Below, one piece after another: positions 45,540 to 56,289 of a stretch of 64,000 nucleotides of DNA. The DNA comes from Ottelia alismoides (Eukaryota > Streptophyta > Magnoliopsida > Alismatales > Hydrocharitaceae). The notes under the pieces are model-generated. The model saw only the letters and a list, made by a program, of their open reading frames with translations. It was not told the origin of the DNA and made no database searches. Within the stretch, counting starts at the first letter, position 1; the number at the start of each line of letters is the position of its first letter. The stretch spans positions 248,001-312,000 of the forward strand of contig JAZKJV010008878.1 of the NCBI GenBank assembly GCA_037367405.1, read 5' to 3'. The position numbers were made by a program, and so were the translations under genes.

Positions 45540-48500
45540 TGTTATAAAATATGAAGAATGTGGAAGTGTAAACATGGAAAAAGATAAACATCAAAGAACG
45601 CAGGATTTAACGTGGAACCCTACTCCGTGAAGAGCGGGATGAAACCACGGGAGAAGCCCTCAAAGGGGCATGCTATGCATTGCTTTTTCTCAATAAGTAC
45701 AGGAGGTCTGGGGCTCCTTATATAGCCTTCCCAGAGCCTCCAAGTCCCACCATTGGGCGGTATGAGACTAAACACAGGATGGGGTAAATGGATCTTCTCC
45801 AGGATCCATTTACCATGCTACAACTCAATAGGTGCACTACCAAATACTCCAACACTCCCCCTCAAGCTGGAGCATGCAATGCTCAGCTTGGACAAACAAA
45901 CAGAAAGAAACTCAACTCACGCTACAGGACACTACGGACAATATCAACCCAACGCGCACATGCTGCAGTCGAGGACGTTGCTTCTCATGCCGTGCAGGTG
46001 AGGAGGACGAACGGGCTGGAGTGTGAGTCAACTGAAGACTCGGAATCTGACCATCGAGTCTGAAACTGCACCTGAAGTCTGCTCGTCGGAGAACTGGGTC
46101 TCTCCCATCTGGCTCAGAGAATGGTGCACTGTTCTGGTGTACCTATGATACCACATGAAAACCCTTGCCCTCAAGGGAATGGTCCTCTGCTCTGGAGTCC
46201 CTATGGCTCACATGAAAACTCTGGCCGAACAACAACAAGAATGATGGGGACCTCGAACAAATGATGGCAACATATGCTCATCTGACAATGACCGCAGCGT
46301 GTCTGAAACTGGACTCGGAACCTTCTGACGTCGAGTCTGAACAACTGTAGAGTCTGATCAACTGGCTGGTCTGGAGACTGGCATCTGAATCTGGAATCGG
46401 GATCATGTGAACAGACCTGTGACTCTACATATACTCCCCCTTTCTCCCATACTTGTCGGAAAACATGAACGTCGATCAAGTTGGGAGAAGACAAGATCAA
46501 TAGGGGTAAACATGAAACTTGTGGCTTTTTTTATCATCATCATTTTTTAAGCCGCCAAAAGATTTTTTTTAAGCCGTCACATTTTTTTCTCGTGAGCCAT
46601 TCCATTTGTTTTTTACGGCTTTTGCATTTTTTTTTGAAATCATTTTTTTTAATTGTGTGCGGCTCTTTTTTTTAGTGCACGCGCCTTTTCTCTACTTTTT
46701 TTCGCAATTTTTTTTAACTTGGCCCACTTGGGCCCAACTCATTCTCTCCCTCCATTTTTTAACTTCATCTTTTTTTTGGGATTTTTACCCGGCAGACCCT
46801 GTAATCTTTTGCAATTACCGCTACGACCTCTGAAACATCCTAATTCCTCTCTCGACCCCGTAAACTTGCTCCGTCTTACCCCACGAACCCTACCGTTAAA
46901 TTGACACATATAGAGTTAAATTCCTTGAGTTAAAACCGAGTTAATCTAACCAATCCTTGATCGGACGGCTAGAATTAATCAAGAAAAGAAAAATAATTGT
47001 CCCTCTTCTAAGAGGTTCCTCTCCACTGCAGCACCGAGTGCCGTCCATTATCTGCTGAAAGATTGCAGGTGAGGACGCAATTTCCCTGCGCCTCACATAC
47101 TCTGCAGGTAATGAGAAGATCGTGATGAGGTTGCTGCTTGAGGGAGAGGCTCACAAACTGAGGCGAGGGGGTGTGGGCGATTGGAGGAAAGGGTTGCAGC
47201 TGTTGGAGCGGACGTGGGCTGTGGCGGGTAGCGAGGCAGGATGGATAGCCACGCGTGGTGGTTGGAAGTAGCGGGTAGAGGCACATGCGGGTGGAGGCAC
47301 TTGGTGGAGAGGAACAACGAGCGGTGAGTCACGGGCGGTGTCGATGTCGGTGCAATCACGTGTGGAGGAAGGTGCGGAGTTGGCCCACGAGCGAAAGAGG
47401 GTGGCAAGCAACTGGGCAAGCATGTGCGTTCGACGACGACAGGGCAATGGTGACGCGGCAGAGCATCGAGAGGATGGGCACAAGAGCAACGGTGCGTTGT
47501 CAGTGGAGGCTCCGAGGTGCTTCGACCGGATGCGCAGTGTCGAGCAGGGAAGCGTGGGGGGGTGGCTCGCAGGGGAGGGGTTTTGCAGGTGGAAGCGTGG
47601 GAGGGCCTCGAGTGCAGGTGAGCGGGGTCGCAGGTGAGGAGTCGGGTCACGGGGCAAGGGTGTCGCGCATGGGCTGGGGGGGAGCCTTCGCAGGTGGAGG
47701 CGGGAGGGACTCGCAGGGGACGAGGTTGGGGGAGGGGGGATCGCAGGGGACGAGGTTGCAGGTGGAGGCTCGGGGGGCCTCGACTGGACAGGGGAGGGGC
47801 TTCGACCGGACAGTGCGGGTGGGCGGGGTCACGGGTGAGGAGTCAGGACGCGGGGCAGGGGTGTCGCGCATGGGGAGGAGGGGTTGCGGCTTCGACCAGG
47901 AGAGTAGTCGGGGGAGCAACGGGCTTCAATCGACAGGCAGGTGGAGGCGCGGGGGACTTCGACTGGGGCTGGGGAGGGGCTTTGAGCGGACAGGAACCGG
48001 AGAGGGAGAGGGGTGTCGAGCAGGGGAGGTCGGGGCCGGACGTGTTCAGCTAGAGGTAGAGGGTGGAAGGGAGTGGCATTTATAGTAATTTTGATAAATA
48101 AGAGGGGTATCATATAAATAAGATAACGGAATCCGGTTAATTTTAACGGTTAAATAGATGGAAGTTAACCACAGGGTCTTTACGGTAAAGGTTAACAAGT
48201 TTACGGGGTCGAGAGAGGAATTAGGATGTTTCAGAGGTCGTAGCGGTAATTGCAAAAGATTATAGGGTCTGCCGGGTTAAAATTCCTTTTTTTAATACAT
48301 GCCCAACTTTGGGCCAAAAGACGGCCTCTCTTTTTTTTCAACTAATGCCGACTTGGGCCAAAAAAAAACCCTTTCTTCAAACGGCCATAGGTTTTTTTTT
48401 GAATGCAAAACGAACCGCTCGACCCCATGAAGAAATCCGAAATCGTGCACCCTTTCTTATTAGGGTTCCCTGTCTGAGATGGGAACCCTCGACGCCCGCC

Positions 48501-49660
48501 GCCCCCAATTTGGGGCTTGAGGTCGGGGAATCTCCACTTGATTGATCGCACGTCTGCTGCGCGCAGATCTGGAGGGTGCGAAGGAGAGACGGCGCGGGGG
48601 AGCTCGAGCTCCACTTGCGATGCGGTTTCTCAGGAGAACGAAGGAGTCGAAGAAGTCGGGTCTCGCCGCCAACATCGCCGCCAATATGATGTTTGCGCGA
48701 GGCGGTGCGCAGGAGAAGGTCCTGCTCTGGAGCGCGCCGCCGATGACTGTGATGCGCGCCTGCGCGCGAGAAGATGATGGAGTGGCGAGAGGCTCCACCA
48801 GAGGGCTTCGGTTGGGGGGGTCACATCGCGAGGAGGGGGTCCCACGCCTGGAATTCTGCGCGTGGAGGGCGCTCGAGATCCATCGCCCGAGGACGATGGT
48901 GTCGAGCTGGAAGGGGCTCCGCATTGCGAGGGTTCGCCTGCGCTTATGGCGATATCGGTAGGAAGCTCGGGGAGGTGGCCGCCTAGGGATTTGAAGAAGT
49001 CGCATGGGAGCCTGGCCTCGGAGGAGGCGGCCTGAAGGTTTGCGGTCTGGAGTCTTGCACGCGAGTCTTGCGCGGGGAGGGCGGAACTGGATGAAAGGGT
49101 TCTTCGCTCGATGAAGAAGAACAGGGGCCTGCGCACCATGGGAGGTCGCACGTGACGGGGGGTTGCCGCCTTCTCTGTTATGTACGTCATCTTCAAAGAG
49201 TAGGGTTCCGAAGAACTCTAAAACAGAATCCCTCGTAACAAACATGAACAGGATATTGATCTTCAGAAATACATTTTCAACACCAACTCGAATCTCGAAA
49301 AATAAAGAGCATGAAATCTTCGATAATCAAACCCGCTCTGATACCATGTTATAAAATATGAAGAATGCGGAAGCGTAAACATGGAAAAAGATAAACATCA
49401 AAGAACGCGGGATTTAACGTGGAACCCTACTCCGTGAGGAGCGGGATGAAACCACGGGAGAAACTCTCAAAGGGGAATGCTATGCATTGCTTTTTCTCAA
49501 TAAGTACAGAGGTCTGGGGCTCCTTATATAGCCTTCCCAGAGCCTCCAAGTCCCACCATTGGGCGGTATGGGATTAAACACGGGATGGGGTAAATGGATC
49601 TTCTCCAGGATCCATTTACCCTGCTACAACTCAATAGGTGCACTACCAAATACTCCAACA
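45540..49660 (-). mobile_element. non-autonomous LTR retrotransposon (copy B), 4.1 kb including a nested MULE
   Basis: LTRs of about 315 bp (45540-45854) and 314 bp (49347-49660) begin TGTTATAAAATATGAAG and end AATACTCCAACA; they differ at about 11 positions plus one indel. The 5-bp duplication GATAT is perfect (45535-45539, 49661-49665). TGGTATCAGAGC adjoins the right (5') LTR on the minus strand and AGCTTGAGGGGGAG adjoins the left LTR. No gag or pol. 45860-46500 matches copy A (26330-27000) closely. A Mutator-like element interrupts a T-rich tract at 46778-48286. Beyond it a GC-rich block (48489-49199) starts at an AGGGTTCCC/GGGAACCCT motif like that of copy A, but I see no similarity to copy A's GC-rich block. 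Confidence 0.87.
46778..48286. mobile_element. Mutator-like element (Pack-MULE-like), 1.5 kb, nested in copy B
   Basis: Inverted ends of about 90 bp (46778-46867 and 48196-48286) are nearly identical: TTTTGCAATTACCGCTACGA, AACATCCTAATTCCTCTCTC and GACCCCGTAAACTTG occur in both. The flanks are T runs (eight T on the left, seven on the right), consistent with insertion into poly(T), though a duplication cannot be proved there. Positions 47020-48080 are strongly GC-rich. Long frames there (for example 47285-48085 plus; 47650-47093 minus) are Gly/Arg-rich or Pro/Ser/His-rich and repeat GTCGCAGG-type motifs, so I do not call a gene. The TIRs match the element at 2165-4259. Confidence 0.85.
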
Positions 49661-49665
49661 GATAT

Positions 49666-50638
49666 AATTATGAGATGATCACTTATGGGATGAATTGATT
49701 TATCCCAAGACAATGGAATGTTATCCCACATCCAAATAAGGCCAAGCTTTTAACTGCAATGCAAGGCACCTGCCTGTGGAGATTTACAGTTACCCATGCT
49801 CTCATTTGATAGAGATCATCCTCTATGGAAGATGAGTTGCGTAAATTTACAGCATTGAACCTCTGTTTTGTTTATTTATGGCTTGCTGAACTTGTTTTAA
49901 CTTCCATTCTTGCAAGAGTCGTTACTCTTTAACTATCTACTGTCAGTTCTTAGAGGTTATTTGCTTTTGTACATGGACAAGAATCAGCATTGTTAGAACA
50001 GAGGAGACATTGCATCTAAAAATGAATAAGCAAATTGGTGCAGTCATTATCAATGTCCATTCTTGCTCTTCGATGATCAACATATCATGGAATATTTTCA
50101 TTTTGCAAGATCATAATTTTTGTTGATATGAATTGGTCGAAATACAGAAATAGAACCCTAAAAGTAAAACGATGATGACATAAACAGAAATGAAAAACTC
50201 CGCATATCGACAAATCTAGCAAAGCTACACATAATCACAACAGCACTTTGAACAAAATAACAAAACAGCATATCATTGCCGCAAGCCAAGAGACCCTTTT
50301 CACAGCATATACATCCAAACTGGATGCATTTCCACCGAAAATACTTGATCAGCTGTTCTGCACCTGCCCAGGCATTTGTGCTTCAACGAGCTTTCTTCGA
50401 AGGGCTTCCTCAAGAAACTAGAGATCTTTGATACAAATTTCCATGTGGCGGTACTAACGGATTGGATGATACAGGGCGGGTACTCTTTTTGGATGAAGCA
50501 TGCGCAGAATGTATAGGACAAGCACTGAAGGGAGGATAGAACAACTAAAAATAGTGATTACAAAATGATAGCACCAAGAATATGCACTCAAATTCACCAT
50601 GTAGTATAACAAGTAAGTTCAGGATAGGATGATCTAGG
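49666..50638. other. stretch with a possible minus-strand terminal exon at 50300-50528
   Basis: On the minus strand, CCTTCAG at about 50529 could be a splice acceptor; the frame after it runs open to a stop at 50300 (KEYPPCIIQSVSTATWKFVS, then EESSLKHKCLGRCRTADQVF). I do not recognise the product, and no upstream exon was convincingly found. The rest is AT-rich with no recognised feature. Confidence 0.22.
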
Positions 50639-53094
50639 TGTTAGACTTGTGAGTCCTGGGCGAACCATTCTTACAATAAATGTTGTTGTAATATTTGTGT
50701 TTATCAATAAAAGTTATTGATGTTTCACTCCCTTTATGAAATTATATGAATGAATGCACTATAAGGTCCTTCTGTACAATTAGGGTTATGTACCATGGTC
50801 AGCTTGATGATCATATAGCTGTTGATTCATTAAATGAACCATAGAGGCTGGTGTTTGGATGAATATATAAGGAGTTAGATAGAGGACTCATCAAGCACCA
50901 TCAAATGATTGTCAAGTGAAGATCTCCAGCCTGAGTAGGAGATGGCAATCCTTTCTCACATGGGCTGATATCTGACCGACCTCTCGATGCAGGTCCTCTG
51001 CATGGGAATAGTGATTCGGAGGTGTCAGATTAGTTAGGTCAATGGGTTGACTTAACGAGATCGAGATAACCTAAGTCCTATGTTGAATGCTGTCACAGCA
51101 TAGGCACGCATCCTCTGACCGGAGACAGATGTATTGCTATATGTCTGAGTATGTACATTTGGCAGACCAATAGGTTGATGACCTAACCAAGGTCTATACA
51201 CCGGAGAGCTGGTGTGCATATAAGGGTATATGATCAATACGATCTCTCAAAGGGATCATACAGGTTCACTTGTGAACCGGAAGACATGAGCTCATTCATG
51301 AGGTATTGGGACCAATCAAATTCCATGCATGGTCGTCGTGCTTTGGAAGCATGACATGAATTTGAAGGTATGATATATGCTTTGGGAAAGCATATGATCG
51401 ATACCAACTCCCAATGACCAAGATTGAGAAACTTAATGATTAAACCCTGAAGAAGACAGTGTAAAATTGATCTTGATCTTCGGGTTGATCATGGGTTTTC
51501 CAGTATACAGGATGTACAGGTATTGGGAATACCTGAGGGTGATGTGATCATAAACGATTGTATATCCATGACGCTTCCATTCCGAGGGAGTGATGAAACA
51601 TGTCTGGATTTTAGTGACTCCTTTCAGTAGAGAAGCAATCCAAACTTAGTCCAAGTGTTGGACATTGGTTTGAATGAGATTCAGATTCAATGAGAAGGTT
51701 GGATTTGCGGTCTTGATTTAATCAAGCATCTGTGGGAGGTTCGTAAGATCTGGATTTGAGATAAGATCTCAATATCCATGTCACTATACATGGAATAATA
51801 CAATCGCCCTGTCCTTATCTCCAAGTATCTGCGGAGAAAGCACATTATTCTTGAAAGGGTTCAAGAATAATTCATTTGATGAAATGCATATCCAAGCAAG
51901 AAGGACTTGATGATTAAATGAGATTTAATTATCAAGCATAATATGAATATGATTCATATTATCCAAGATAATTAAATAGAATTTAATTATCTAGGATTAG
52001 AGAATGTGGATGATACTATCCATGATATTTGTATTGTAAATATGATTTATAATATACCTATATTCAAGAGAGATAATTTTAGTAAATAACACTTGTTAAT
52101 TAGTAAATGCGGATCGGATTCACATTTGTTAATTAACTGGAAATGTCATTTATTAATTAGTTTGGAATGTGTGAATATGATTCACATAAATTTCAATGGC
52201 ATGATTGAAATATTCACAAATTAATTTGGAATTAATTTGGTGGATATTTTTATGATAATTGAGAGATAATATAATATAATAAAAAGAAGAAATAGAGCTA
52301 TAATATAATAAAAAGAAGAAATAGAGCTACCAAATTTAGAGGTGGCATCACCCATGAAAAAGTCATGGGTGTCGCCCCTTGATTTTAGGAGGCTATATTG
52401 ACTCTATTTTATTATCTTGATTTATCTCTTAACTAATTTATTTATGTTAAATTAAAATGTGTTGATAATGTTGCAACATATATTTAATTTAATTATAAAT
52501 AAATGTTGTTGGTTTTAACCAACAACAATTATAGCCATTGATTTTACATGGACCAAGCATGGCCGTTGGATCTATGTGTCCCATGGATTGAGATCCATTG
52601 GATCCTAAACTAATATAAAAGGAGGGCTAGGGTAGCCTTCCAAGGTACATCATCTAGAGTTGTAGAAGACTACTACTCTCTCTCTCTCTCATTCTCAACT
52701 AGGCTCTCTTAATATCCAAATGGCCGTCCACTTTGCATATTGAAGAGGAGAGCATCTTGCTTCGCCTTCGACGCTTGGATCTTCGTCAAAAGATTGCGGG
52801 AAGGATGCGACTCATCATCGTGCCCGCAAGTGCGTTCTTCGTGGATCGGACTTGAGACAGGAGGGTCTCTACTTTGGGATCTCGCGATCACAACCACGCT
52901 TCAAGAGGTATTCCTTATACTTGTGGTTTGATGAAACGATCCGAGAAGTGTTCTCGTGATCATGTGGTTTCATCTTTAATTTAAAATTTTTAATTTCCGC
53001 CGCATCTAGCATCTAGTACGACTAGTTGCTCGGATTGCATATGATGCAATCAACACGCTTCCGTGATGCGCTTAAGGATACTCAATATCCTTCA
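50639..53094 (+). mobile_element. solo LTR, 2,456 bp
   Basis: Starts TGTTAGACTTGTGAGTCC and ends AATATCCTTCA, flanked by a perfect 5-bp duplication CTAGG (50634-50638 and 53095-53099). There is no internal element sequence, primer site or polypurine tract, so recombination between two LTRs left one copy. A promoter-like zone occurs near 52610-52700 (ATATAAAAGGAGGG, then a CT-rich tract), which gives plus-strand orientation. The length suggests a SIRE/Maximus-type copia, by inference. A 29-bp AT-rich unit is duplicated near 52268-52330. Small frames within it are not genes. Confidence 0.83.
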
Positions 53095-53099
53095 CTAGG

Positions 53100-53936
53100 A
53101 TGTCGAGAGTAGCTTCTGCATTGAATGCAGATATTGCTTGCTACAAAATCGCAAACATATCCTGAACAGCATTAAAGAATTAAGCAGATGCAATATCAAA
53201 CAAGCAAATAATCCTTTTCAACTTCAAAAAATTATAAGAAATAACCTAACTATGCTATTTGGCATATGCTTTTTTCAATACCCTTGTTCTAAACCCATCT
53301 GAAATAATGCATAAGAACATAACAAGTTTATTTTACACTAAAAATCATAAGAGAGAACATTATGTCTCCCCTGCAATTTAAACTACCGTGCAAGGCATGT
53401 GACAAGCTGCATGAGGTGACAAGAGAGCAAGGAACCCAAAAATGGAAGGGAAACCAGATGACCTTGAGTTCAGATTTTTACTGTATTCAGAATTTAGAAT
53501 TGAATATAGAAATCTATAAAAATGAGTATATACTTCTCTATGTTTTATGGTTATCATTGTTCATTCATCCTCTATTCTCAAAAAGCAACAAAAATGCCAA
53601 TAATGAAATTCTGGAAATATGAGAATTACTCCACAAAAAAATTAAATTCTCTTGAGCCTAAATGCATCACTATGATAAGTACTAGCTTTTTCCTCTTCTG
53701 AGCAATCCACATAGGGATCAAAGATTCTTGTCCAACCTAGATGATTTGATGACAATAGCACTATGCTAAATAGAATATAGTGGTAAGCAAGAAGTAGGAC
53801 TGCAAAGCAAATTCTCACCACAAAGCATCTCACAAGGAAGCAAGTGAAGCATACGGCTGTAATGTATCCAACCTACAGTCAAGGAAAGACCAACAAACAA
53901 CTATGACATCAGGATTACATGCAGAAAACAAATCAC
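53100..53936. other. gene-free stretch
   Basis: AT-rich. A small minus-strand frame (53833-53642) has hydrophobic content but no recognisable domain, splice context or start support; I do not call it a gene. Confidence 0.45.
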
Positions 53937-54641
53937 CATGGCATCAAATTTCAATGAAATTCCACCGAATTTCTTTGAAATTTCCATTTCTCTAGGTCAC
54001 TGAAATCGAAACGCTACCATATTTCTTTTTCCGGACTTCAATGAAATATCAACAAAATTTCATTGAAATTGCATGTCGTTTCGGCGAAACAACAAAAATA
54101 AGGGAATCTACCCTTCGTTTCATTGAAATGTACATATATTAACTAAGTTTAACTTATTTATTCACCGATGTGTTGAGTTGTTAGAGTGCTCTACAATGTT
54201 TGAAGAAGTTTCTTTAGTTAGTTTCTAAATTTTAGATTGATGTATAAATCAAATCAGTTAGACACAAGATTTAAGAGTTAAATTCAAGTTTTAACGGAAG
54301 AGCTTTATATTTTTTGTTCTTTCTTTATTTTGATATATATGTTTTGATTAGTAGTTATTATATGAATCACATCATTCTTATTGAAAAGGTGATTATCATG
54401 GATTTTACTTCCAATTTAACATAGGTTTCTAACTCTAGGCAACACATTGCATTTGCACCTCTATTTTATAAATAAGTGGGCATTTTTATTTTATTTATTG
54501 CTATAGTATTAAAATCATGGTTTTTGGAAAAAGACAAGTTTAGGGTCATTTCCAATATTTCCGACGATTTCAACGAAATTCCACCAACATTCTCTGAAAT
54601 TTCTCTTTCTGTACTTGGTGAAATGAAATCGAATGACCTTA
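53937..54641. mobile_element. non-autonomous hAT-type element, 705 bp
   Basis: Begins CATGGCATCAAATTTCAATG, ends AATCGAATGACCTTA, flanked by a perfect 8-bp duplication CAAATCAC (53929-53936, 54642-54649). Subterminal zones carry many AATTTC / GAAATT motifs in both orientations, as in 12276-12474, whose CATGGCC end is similar. The middle is AT-rich without transposase. Confidence 0.82.
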
Positions 54642-54649
54642 CAAATCAC

Positions 54650-55501
54650 TATTTATCCTTCATAAATTGGTGTTTAATTTGGGTTTATCCCAACCGGATC
54701 CTCAAATAAATGGGTAATCTTATCCAATCCTACTTCGCACAGTTAATATGCATAATTCATGTATATACTCAAACCTTATTACTTGTGGATTATGCACAAG
54801 CATGTGCCCTCTAAGCATATGAACAACCATAAAATGTTTAATAAGATATTGAGAGCAGTCATTAAAAAATAAAGGTGGACGGGTGGTCGGAGAATACGTG
54901 AGGCACGATGGAATGTTCGTTGGATCAGAGCTCTGGCGAACTACGAATTAGTTATTTTATGCTAAAATGCTACACTAATCACTAAACTAATGATCGAATT
55001 AAAAAGCAAGAATTAAAATCTAACTAAAATAAGGAAATTGTGCAGCTCTTACCTGGCTTTTGGCCAGGGAGCAGAGGTCGGCGGCGACGACGACCTTAGG
55101 TGCACCTCCTCCTCCATGGGCTTCTAGTACCTCAGGGGTTCTCCCTCTATCACAGAGATGCTCTTTTTGGTCGAGATGTAAAGGCTTTAGGGATTGGAGA
55201 TGACCAAAGAATCAATGGAGGTCGGAGGTTGTTATTTATAAAAACATGATAGGCACCCTTATTGATCGGCTGAATTTAAAAAAAATGGTGCTATGCATAA
55301 TGGATTTACAAGGCTGGCGTGGATGTATGATGATCGAGGATCATTTCGTGTGAAGGGGTCAAAGGCGATGGATGGACGGATCATGCGGGAAAAATGGCTG
55401 GAAATCGAGGAGGAGATAGTTCTGACAGAAGTCAGAGGCTGAGGGGATAGTTGACCAGCGGTCAACCGTTGACGTGATGTGATTGGTCCACATCGGTGCA
55501 C
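54650..55501. other. gene-free stretch
   Basis: Positions 55060-55200 are somewhat GC-richer but show no domain or splice structure. Nothing else recognised. Confidence 0.5.
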
Positions 55502-55504
55502 TAA

Positions 55505-55647
55505 GGGCCTGTTTGGTTGCTGGGTTGGACTGGGTTGAGTTGGGCTGGGTTGGGATGGGTGAATAGTAATATGTGAGGAGAAAGTACCCTTGTGAATAGT
55601 AACCATGGTTGGGCGAACCCTGCCCAACCATACAACCAAACAGGCCC
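55505..55647. mobile_element. Tourist-like MITE, 143 bp
   Basis: Perfect 15-bp inverted ends GGGCCTGTTTGGTTG and CAACCAAACAGGCCC, with the 3-bp duplication TAA on both sides (55502-55504, 55648-55650), as for PIF/Harbinger-derived Tourist elements. The interior has repeated GGGTTGG motifs. A decayed relative lies at 2428-2564. Confidence 0.85.
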
Positions 55648-55650
55648 TAA

Positions 55651-56289
55651 AGGACAATACCGCAATTTTATTCAAAAATAATTATTAAAAATAGTATTTG
55701 ATTTTATTAATTTTAAATTACAAAATAAATTTTTAATTATTTTATTTATTATTTTATTATGATTTTTATATATTTTTGGTGTTATTTATTAGTAATTAAT
55801 TTTTAATGGTGTATTTAAAGGTATATTTACCTATATTTTTTATTTGTTATTTTTTGTAGTTTATTTTATTATTTTATTCTTTTATTTTATATATTTAAAA
55901 GTTATTTTTAGGTTTATAAATATATTTTTATTAGATTTTTATGATGTTATATGTATACTTAAATAAATAGGTATGTATAATTTATAGGTATACTTAAAGG
56001 TATTTTATCTATGTATTTGATATATTATTTTATTTTAATATATTTTATTGGGTTTATTTTCTTTTTATATTTTTAATAGAGTATTAATAATAGTTAAGCT
56101 TATAAAAATATAAAAGAGTAGATAATAAAAGAATGGTTTCTCTTTTATTTATGTGCAAGCAATATTATAGGTATTTTGTCTATATATTGATATAGACTTA
56201 TTTTATTTTATGGTTTATTTGTGATTTTATTTTGATTTTAATATGTATAAGTATTATAAACATTATTTACAAAATTATAAAAATATACT
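55651..56289. other. extremely AT-rich spacer
   Basis: Almost entirely TTTATT/TATTTT sequence, including repeated GGTATATTTA- and ATATATTTTTA-like units, with no gene. It ends abruptly where the mitochondrial-like DNA begins. Confidence 0.6.

Noticed and set aside
47093..48085. Long frames on both strands as genes
   Set aside because: They overlap on both strands, are Gly/Arg- or Pro/Ser-rich, and lie inside a GC-rich MULE interior; no domain or splice structure is visible.
48460..49245. 261-codon minus-strand frame as a protein-coding gene
   Set aside because: It lies in the GC-rich part of a non-autonomous LTR element, has basic/Pro-rich low-complexity content, and no homology to the corresponding part of the sister copy.
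50300..50528. Confident minus-strand terminal exon of a second host gene
   Set aside because: Only one acceptor-like site and one open frame support it; no homology recognised and no second exon found, so only a low-confidence note is kept.
52709..52931. Small frames inside the solo LTR
   Set aside because: Short, on both strands, no domain; they lie in the leader part of an LTR.
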